Assembly (NCBI GenBank): GCA_028673005.1
Contig: CM054116.1
Span: forward strand, 37,110,854-37,174,853
Length of the DNA: 64,000 nucleotides
Direction of reading: 5' to 3'
Source: Tanypteryx hageni
Lineage: Eukaryota; Arthropoda; Insecta; Odonata; Petaluridae
Below are positions 57,943 to 64,000 of this stretch, in pieces (position 1 is the first letter of the stretch; each line of letters opens with the position of its first letter). Below the pieces are notes generated by a model. The model worked only from the letters and a program-made list of their open reading frames with translations, ran no database searches and was not told the origin of the DNA. Position numbers and translations under genes: made by a program.

Positions 57943-58150
57943 GCAAACTATATTTCTCCAATAGCCATAAAAAGTTTGGGGAAACGAGATGCGTATTTTC
58001 CCTACCAAACGGCCGTCATCAGCAGTGCTAAACCGATGGTAGATGACACCTAAAAGCGACGAATCACCTCTGATGACGGACACTTTGTAATCGAAATGTA
58101 AATCTGATTTTTCAAACCTTTATATGGCTACTGGAGAAGCATAGTTTTGC
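57943..58150. mobile_element. Foldback element, family A relative
   Basis: The left arm GCAAACTATATTTCTCCAAT, AGCCATA and the right arm TATGGCTACTGGAGAAGCAT, AGTTTTGC are inverse, with paired CCGTCATCAG / CTGATGACGG inside. The following stretch ATAAGGCGAGCTCGATAATT matches the one after the 10311 element, showing common descent. Confidence 0.7.
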
Positions 58151-58489
58151 AATTTATTTCCAGACATAAGGCGAGCTCGATAATTCCTTCTTGAATTGCG
58201 CTTCCTGTTACAGCCAACTTAATTAATTTCAAGTCGGTATGTTCGCATTTATGTACGTACGCACGAAAAAATATACAAGGAGATTTCAGTGGCAATATTC
58301 AGCTTATTTCACCATAACGTAGAGAATAATTCACGTTGAAGCATGTGCGCCAAACAAAAATGCTTCTTCCTATACTCTCATAAATTCTCCCGTCCTATCG
58401 GGATCCAAGCTGCGTAGCTCAAACTCAATTCACGTTGAGGGTTTTGATGGAGGATACCCTCGCAGGATGACGAATATTATTTTCTCCGG

Positions 58490-58985
58490 CGAGCATAAAC
58501 CTCCGCCTCTTCCTGCCTCCTATCCCCCTAACTCCTTTCCTCCCCCTTAAAACCACCTCTCTTCCGAATCTCCCATTCCTCCTCCTCCCTCCTCCGTTGG
58601 GGAAACCACTTTTGCCCCCGCTCTTCTGCGAAAGGGATCCACTTTCGCAGTAACGAGGCCTCGTGGGTCAAGGAGACAATCCCCTCCCCCTTGCCTACTC
58701 TCCTCTCCTTCTTTCCCTTCTTCCTTTACCCCTAATCCTCCCCACCAAATTTCTACTACGCCCCTCTTTCTCCATCTCTCCCTCCCCCTCCTGTCGCTTC
58801 CACCTCTCTCCTATGTGGTGGCATTGCTCCTCCGTAATGGCCGTCGGACAGCGTTCATATTAACTTGGATAGTCCTCGCCATTGGTGGAGGAGGAGGAAT
58901 GGGCAGGCGGGCATGGGGAGGAAGAGAGGGAAAGGAGAAAGAGATAGGACAGAGAAAGGGAAAAAGAGGATGGGGACACGTGGGA
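58490..58985. other. Strand-asymmetric C/T tract followed by G/A tract
   Basis: Positions about 58495-58815 are nearly all C and T on the plus strand, and about 58880-58980 nearly all G and A. No gene is supported. A similar G/A block lies at 62730-62880. Such tracts can sit in promoters or form triplex-type structures; here only the composition is seen. Confidence 0.6.
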
Positions 58986-58999
58986 AGAACCTTGACTAG

Positions 59000-61900
59000 A
59001 CGTCCGGCAATTAGAAATAACAGTCTGGACAACGACGCGATGACGTAGCCGTGTTCTGTGCGCGCTCCGTTGAGCGACTAAACGAGTGGGAGAAAACGCA
59101 CTTAGTGCTGTTTCGGGATTTGAACTGCTTCCAAAATGTCTTCGCCCCCTCCCTTCCCCGCAATTAAAACGCTTAAATAATGGATCGCGCGCGAGGAATG
59201 ACCGCGACCACCGTCTTGAGAGGTCCAAACGCGAGAGTATCGTTCCTGAAATGTCCGTGGCGTAATGATAGCTGAAAAACACGAGGGTATCTTAACATCG
59301 CTCTTGCGGCGTGGCAGCCCCCCTGCCATAGGTATACGACCATTACGCATACCGTAGGGGGTTGTCGACAACATTAACTGCTCTAATCCCCGATGTTTAA
59401 AAATGAAGTATACTTTTAATTTCTCACGTGTGTTTAAATAAAATATTTTCTTATAAAGTATTTATTTCTTAATATAAATGGACGTTACACTTGAGTTTAA
59501 TATGAAATAACAACGAGTGTTGCGTGCTCAATTATTTTGCTTCCACCGAAGCTCAGAAGAGAATTTAAAAGTGGCTCATGAGGCAAGGAAATTTTTTAAT
59601 TCACTCATATAATTCCATGGTTAGACGTTAACATGGCCTTTACCCAATACTTGAGATGCCCGGGAAATTTTCCTGCGTTTCGGTAATTTTTTCCGCTTGC
59701 GGGGGAGCACTTGGTGCCATATCATCTTTCCTCTTTGAACAATATGATGATGATGAAGCTTCATGCACGCCGGAGTTGGATCAGGTTCGTTTGCGGTGCA
59801 CGTCCCTCACCTTCAAATGATTCTCCAATTCCGAGAGGCGGATGAAATAGATATCCTTCTGCGATCGTTGCCGCACCAGCCTCATAATCACATCTCCGTG
59901 ATTAAACCCGATGCAAATGCATCGCCTCTCGTCACACACACGGAGCTCCAATTGGAAAATCCCTGACGCTCGAAGGCTTAGTTTCAGTTACGCGCGTGTG
60001 CGAGGCGAAATTTCATTAATATTTCACGGAATATCATGTTGATCATCTCCCGATGAATATTGTACCATAGAGTGCTCAGGAGCGCATCATTCTCGAATAA
60101 ATCGTAACGAAGCGTCTGAAATGTTGTGAATATTGCTACGTAGGAGTAAATATATAGTGATGTTCAATATGGAATCCATTCCCGTCGGCACTTGGTCGTT
60201 TTCCCTTTGGATTTCGTTAAGACAATCAGTACGACAAACCTTTAAAACAATTTTTTTAGTCCCCATAATTAATTAATACGGAAAATTTACGGATGTTAGA
60301 TTTGACGTTATTATCGGCAGAGGGAAAATTTTTGGATTTCCGATCAAAAATACGTGAACGTTAAAAATACTAAAATATAAATCAAAATTTGTAGATGTCA
60401 AAATATTTTAGAAAACTATCACCCGAGTATTTGCATTGAAATCGTAAACTATTTCTGGAATATTCATTACTTAGTTGCGTTTTAAAGTAGCTAGGATTCC
60501 CAGAACATTAGTTTAAAAAAATCGGGCAATTTTTATAAATTTCCTTAAACTTAGCAATACTCTCATTTCCATGAAAATCGGCACAGAATCGCTAAATTTC
60601 GACAGAATCGTGATTATAAAAAGGAAAATACAATCAATCGGAATGGATACATTTCACTTGTAAAAGTTTGAAGTTGTACTGATTGTAAGTAAATGACGAA
60701 TTTTAACCGTCGGACAAATATGATGATAACGATTTTTCATCGAAGCGTCATTACTGGATTTGATTTATTTAAATATCAAAATGATACCTCTAGATCGAAT
60801 AGATTTGCACCAAAGCATATCACGTAGCGCAACGCTTCCCAAACTAATTACTCCGGCATATAACTGTGCCGCGACATTTTCAGCTAAAATTAATTCCTAG
60901 ATATACATGAGACTGGAAAAGAATTTGCATGCAATAATAATATATCCGATAACAGATTGGTTGCAATTTAAAAAATTAATTGATATGGTCGGATTCACAA
61001 ATTAAGAACGATTAAAATGAAATCAGTTGACAAACATGAAGCCCTATTTACTGCGCGAAAATATTATGCTTCTTAAAAATAATTACCGTTTTGAAAATAA
61101 TTTTCTCATCATCGTATATTGGTTACGTGTTTAAGTTAAATTCACCGGTATTTTTCAATTTTTGAGGGAGTGAAAGTTTTTGAATAAAATTTAATTGTTA
61201 TTTTAACGGAAAATTGAAGAAAAATGGCAAAACTTGAAGGTTCATTTTGAATCAGTGCTCTGCTATCACATTATCATAGTTGCCAATCTTTTCCTTAACT
61301 TCCTTGAACGTCTGATCAAATGGATCGGAGCAACAAATTTGGGCGCTTTGATTTCTAAAGGTGAAAAATCCTAGATGGAATAATCGATCGGTTACAGCAA
61401 CTGGAATAAACCATTATATAAAAGCGCAACACTCACGCGAGCGGGTATAATGCCGTGCGGGACGGATTAATAGCATCTGCGTATCATTTCATCGGTCACG
61501 ATTTACTAATTTTTTCGCAAGGTCGTATCATGGAATTTATTTCTAATAAGGAGTTTTAAATTTCACAATGGGCAAGTATTTGCCTTTATGTAGGATCAAG
61601 ATGGCCGACTTATCTCTAGATTGGATGGATTGAGCTCTCTATCATACAGACATGCTGAGAATTAAAAAAAAAATGTTATTACATATTGTCGGATTCCGTG
61701 TATCATCGTATGAAATTATATCTGCTTACCTGTTGCGTTAATCTTGGCGTATGCGAATGATTCCAATGAAAGGAAAGGTGTATTGCGGCCCGAAGACGCT
61801 TGAATAGGTATGCCAGCTCACAAGCAGCTGTTTATTATTTATTATTGTATTTAATTTGCGTTTTATAGAAGTGGGTAAGCATCTGAAGAATTACAGGTAA

Positions 61901-62700
61901 AAGATAAAACGGGTTTAAATATCGTTCGAATTTTTAATTCAAGTATAAAAGCTGTAATTTAAAAATATTTTGATGATAATGACGTTGCTGTGATAACATC
62001 ATCGACCTTCAGCTGTTATTTATAACTATGCATTGCTTTTAGAGGGTTAAAAATGTCATAATCGGATTTTACTTCTGAAACTAGCGATTTTTATAAACAA
62101 AATTTATTCTTTAAATTCACGATTTGGAGAATCAGGGGCCATTGTCGCAAACAAAACTTGAAAAAAAATGGATCCATTTGTTTGAAGAATTAAATCCTGG
62201 AAATAGGTTTCTAAAAATGTTCTAAATTTCCACGAAAACAGTTTTTTTTAAGGGACTATGCGACATTCTTTATTTTTTTTTCGGAGGGAGAGCTTAATTC
62301 CGACTATTATTTTCTGAGCCACCCTTGAGAAATCCCTTCAACTGGCAGGGTTATCCGGGTTAATAATTAATCACACGTACTAAAAATCCGAAATGACTCA
62401 TCACTGGGGACCCGGTCGTCCTCCCCCTCCCTTCTCCCCATCTCTCCTCCTTATGACAATAATTCCGAGTTCACTTAATCTCTCGCGAAATAAAAAAAAG
62501 CGATAGCGAGATTTTAATGGAAACGATGTTCCTTCTAAGAGATTCAGTTTGTCCTCTCCCGTGATTGGTTATTACGCGGCGTTTCGCGCGGCCTTCATCT
62601 CGCAGGGATTCCGAAAAACTCGTTAGCGTTCTATCTCTTTAGGTGTTTCGATCATCACGCCCCCATTCACTTTGAGGAGGAAGCTTAAGTTTCTTTCTTT
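59000..62700. other. Non-coding sequence, partly CpG-bearing
   Basis: Positions 59000-59260 and 62400-62660 are richer in CpG than their surroundings and could be regulatory or promoter-like. No TATA, initiator or first exon could be supported. Between them the sequence is AT-rich with no recognised repeat. Confidence 0.35.
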
Positions 62701-62936
62701 CAGGGATCAGTGCGGAGCTCGGGTAAGGGATAGGAGGCGATGCGAGGGGGAGGGAAGGGGGGAGGGAAGGGGGAGGTAGCAAGAGGAGTTATGGGAGGAG
62801 GGAAAGGGATCGACAGAGAGAACGTAGGAAATGAGGCTGTGCCATGGATGGGGGAGGTCGGAAGAGAAAGAGAGGAAGAGACCCATCGACCGCTTCCATC
62901 CTTTCGAGTTAAAGTTACCTGGAGGGTGCACCGGGC

Positions 62937-62938
<2 letters not shown>

Positions 62939-63014
<76 letters not shown>
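62939..63014. repeat. (AT)n microsatellite
   Basis: A pure AT run of 76 bases (38 units), directly after a purine-rich block. The open frames across it are artefacts. Confidence 0.98.
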
Positions 63015-63017
<3 letters not shown>

Positions 63018-64000
63018 CCAACGAAGGTTTTATTTTTTCGCAGAAGTCTACCTGTTCGCTAATCAATCGAGGACTATATCATATTGGGGGTATTGCGCGC
63101 ACTATACGCCCAAGGAACTGCTTTTAAAAACAGATATAGAATTTCATCACCCGTCTGTTCAACGTATAATATCGGTTTTATATTCACAACTAATATTTCC
63201 ATCACAAGGAAGACCTAGACTATTATTATTATTTGCTTTTTGTTTTTGAAACGTGGCACGGAGTTTTTAATCGGAGTATACTCCGCGTAAAGTCCGAGTT
63301 TAACTGTTTTAAACCGTAGGTCTTGTCCGATTTTCTGGGGATACCTAATGCAAGCATCTATGAATGGATCAACCATGATCAAGTATGGATCTCCTGTTAC
63401 GGGAAACAATTGTGCGATTGCAATTGTAGTATGTTCGCGATGTTGGCATGCTGAAAGAAACCGATATCTCATGTAAACGAAGGGCATATATATGCGTATA
63501 TGCTTATTTTCCTCCAAAAATACTTTTGTAGTTCTTTTGTTTCTACCATTATTTCAATTTGAATATGGAAGAGAAAAATGAAATAGTAAGTAAGGTTTAT
63601 TTTTAAGTGCTAAAAATGGAGAAAGGTAACATCATTTAAGTAATTTTCTAGTTATATTTTTATTTTAAATAATCGAGAGAGGTATTAAACAAGCGCGTTA
63701 GAAAAACTATGAAGTCTCTCGATATATTCTACTTAAATAGCTTTTTTTAATTTATCAGATAATACTCAAATAATGAATACTAATTTTGACTCGATTGAGG
63801 AATCGCTTGTATTAGCAATACTTTTCGGGACCCGAAACGCAAAGAAATCGGGCCCCTTTATTGTTTTTATAATATAGTGCTCAAACTTCAAATGCTATGA
63901 GAGATGATATTACTGAATAGGCTGTAAAATCTTGCATTAATTCAATGACAACAACTCAATGATTTAAAAGTAAATAGCCACAAAAAATGAGTTTTGAATT
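63015..64000. other. Non-coding sequence, nothing recognised
   Basis: AT-rich sequence after the (AT)n tract to the window edge. Open frames up to 100 codons lack any motif or splice support. Confidence 0.4.

Noticed and set aside
58860..59282. 140-codon minus-strand frame near the CpG-bearing block
   Set aside because: Composition-driven Ser/Pro/Arg sequence with no splice or domain support. It was considered as an upstream exon of the unnamed gene and dropped.
62707..63249. Open frames of 98-169 codons over the (AT)n tract
   Set aside because: Produced by the AT repeat and flanking purine-rich DNA; no recognisable domain.

Overview
This is a 64-kb piece of an AT-rich animal genome, almost certainly an arthropod and most likely an insect. 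Genes are broken into many short exons with GT/AG introns, tRNA genes carry T-run terminators, and the introns are crowded with DNA transposons. No bacterial-type gene, CRISPR array or operon is present.

Two protein genes are supported. Both were rebuilt by reading splice sites and checking that codon phase carries across every junction. (1) Plus strand, 12434-32845: the 3' part of a CLASP gene (CLIP-associating protein; chromosome bows/orbit/MAST in flies). Eleven coding exons give 728 codons with TOG3, a Ser/Gly-rich linker and the C-terminal TOG-like domain, ending in a stop. The 5' exons lie to the left of the window, so positions 1-12433 are read as intron. (2) Minus strand, 56120 down to 36574: the 3' part of a gene I cannot name. 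Twelve exons give 944 codons in one frame: a Pro/Ala/Thr-rich stalk, low-complexity acidic and glycine tracts, a Cys-bearing ectodomain, a single membrane helix and a 12-residue tail. Its first exon in the window begins with a split codon, so more 5' exons exist. The two genes are convergent and about 3.7 kb apart.

The 13.6-kb intron of the second gene (42099-55680) holds two facing tRNA-Thr(AGT) copies. One is intact. The other has broken stem pairs.

Transposons dominate the rest. I find TTAA-flanked piggyBac relics, three with recognisable transposase tails. There are TA-flanked pogo/Tigger-like elements and hAT relics with 8-bp target duplications. A TA-flanked family with CCGTAT termini occurs in four copies, one nested in another with the empty site preserved in a third. 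There is a family of foldback elements and one perfect 180-bp palindrome with no spacer. Two long (TA)n tracts and several minisatellites complete the picture. Positions 56121-64000 probably belong to the upstream intron or 5' region of the unnamed gene; no exon was recognised there.

All family calls were made by eye from motifs. Boundaries given to the base rest on visible terminal repeats, target-site duplications or splice dinucleotides.
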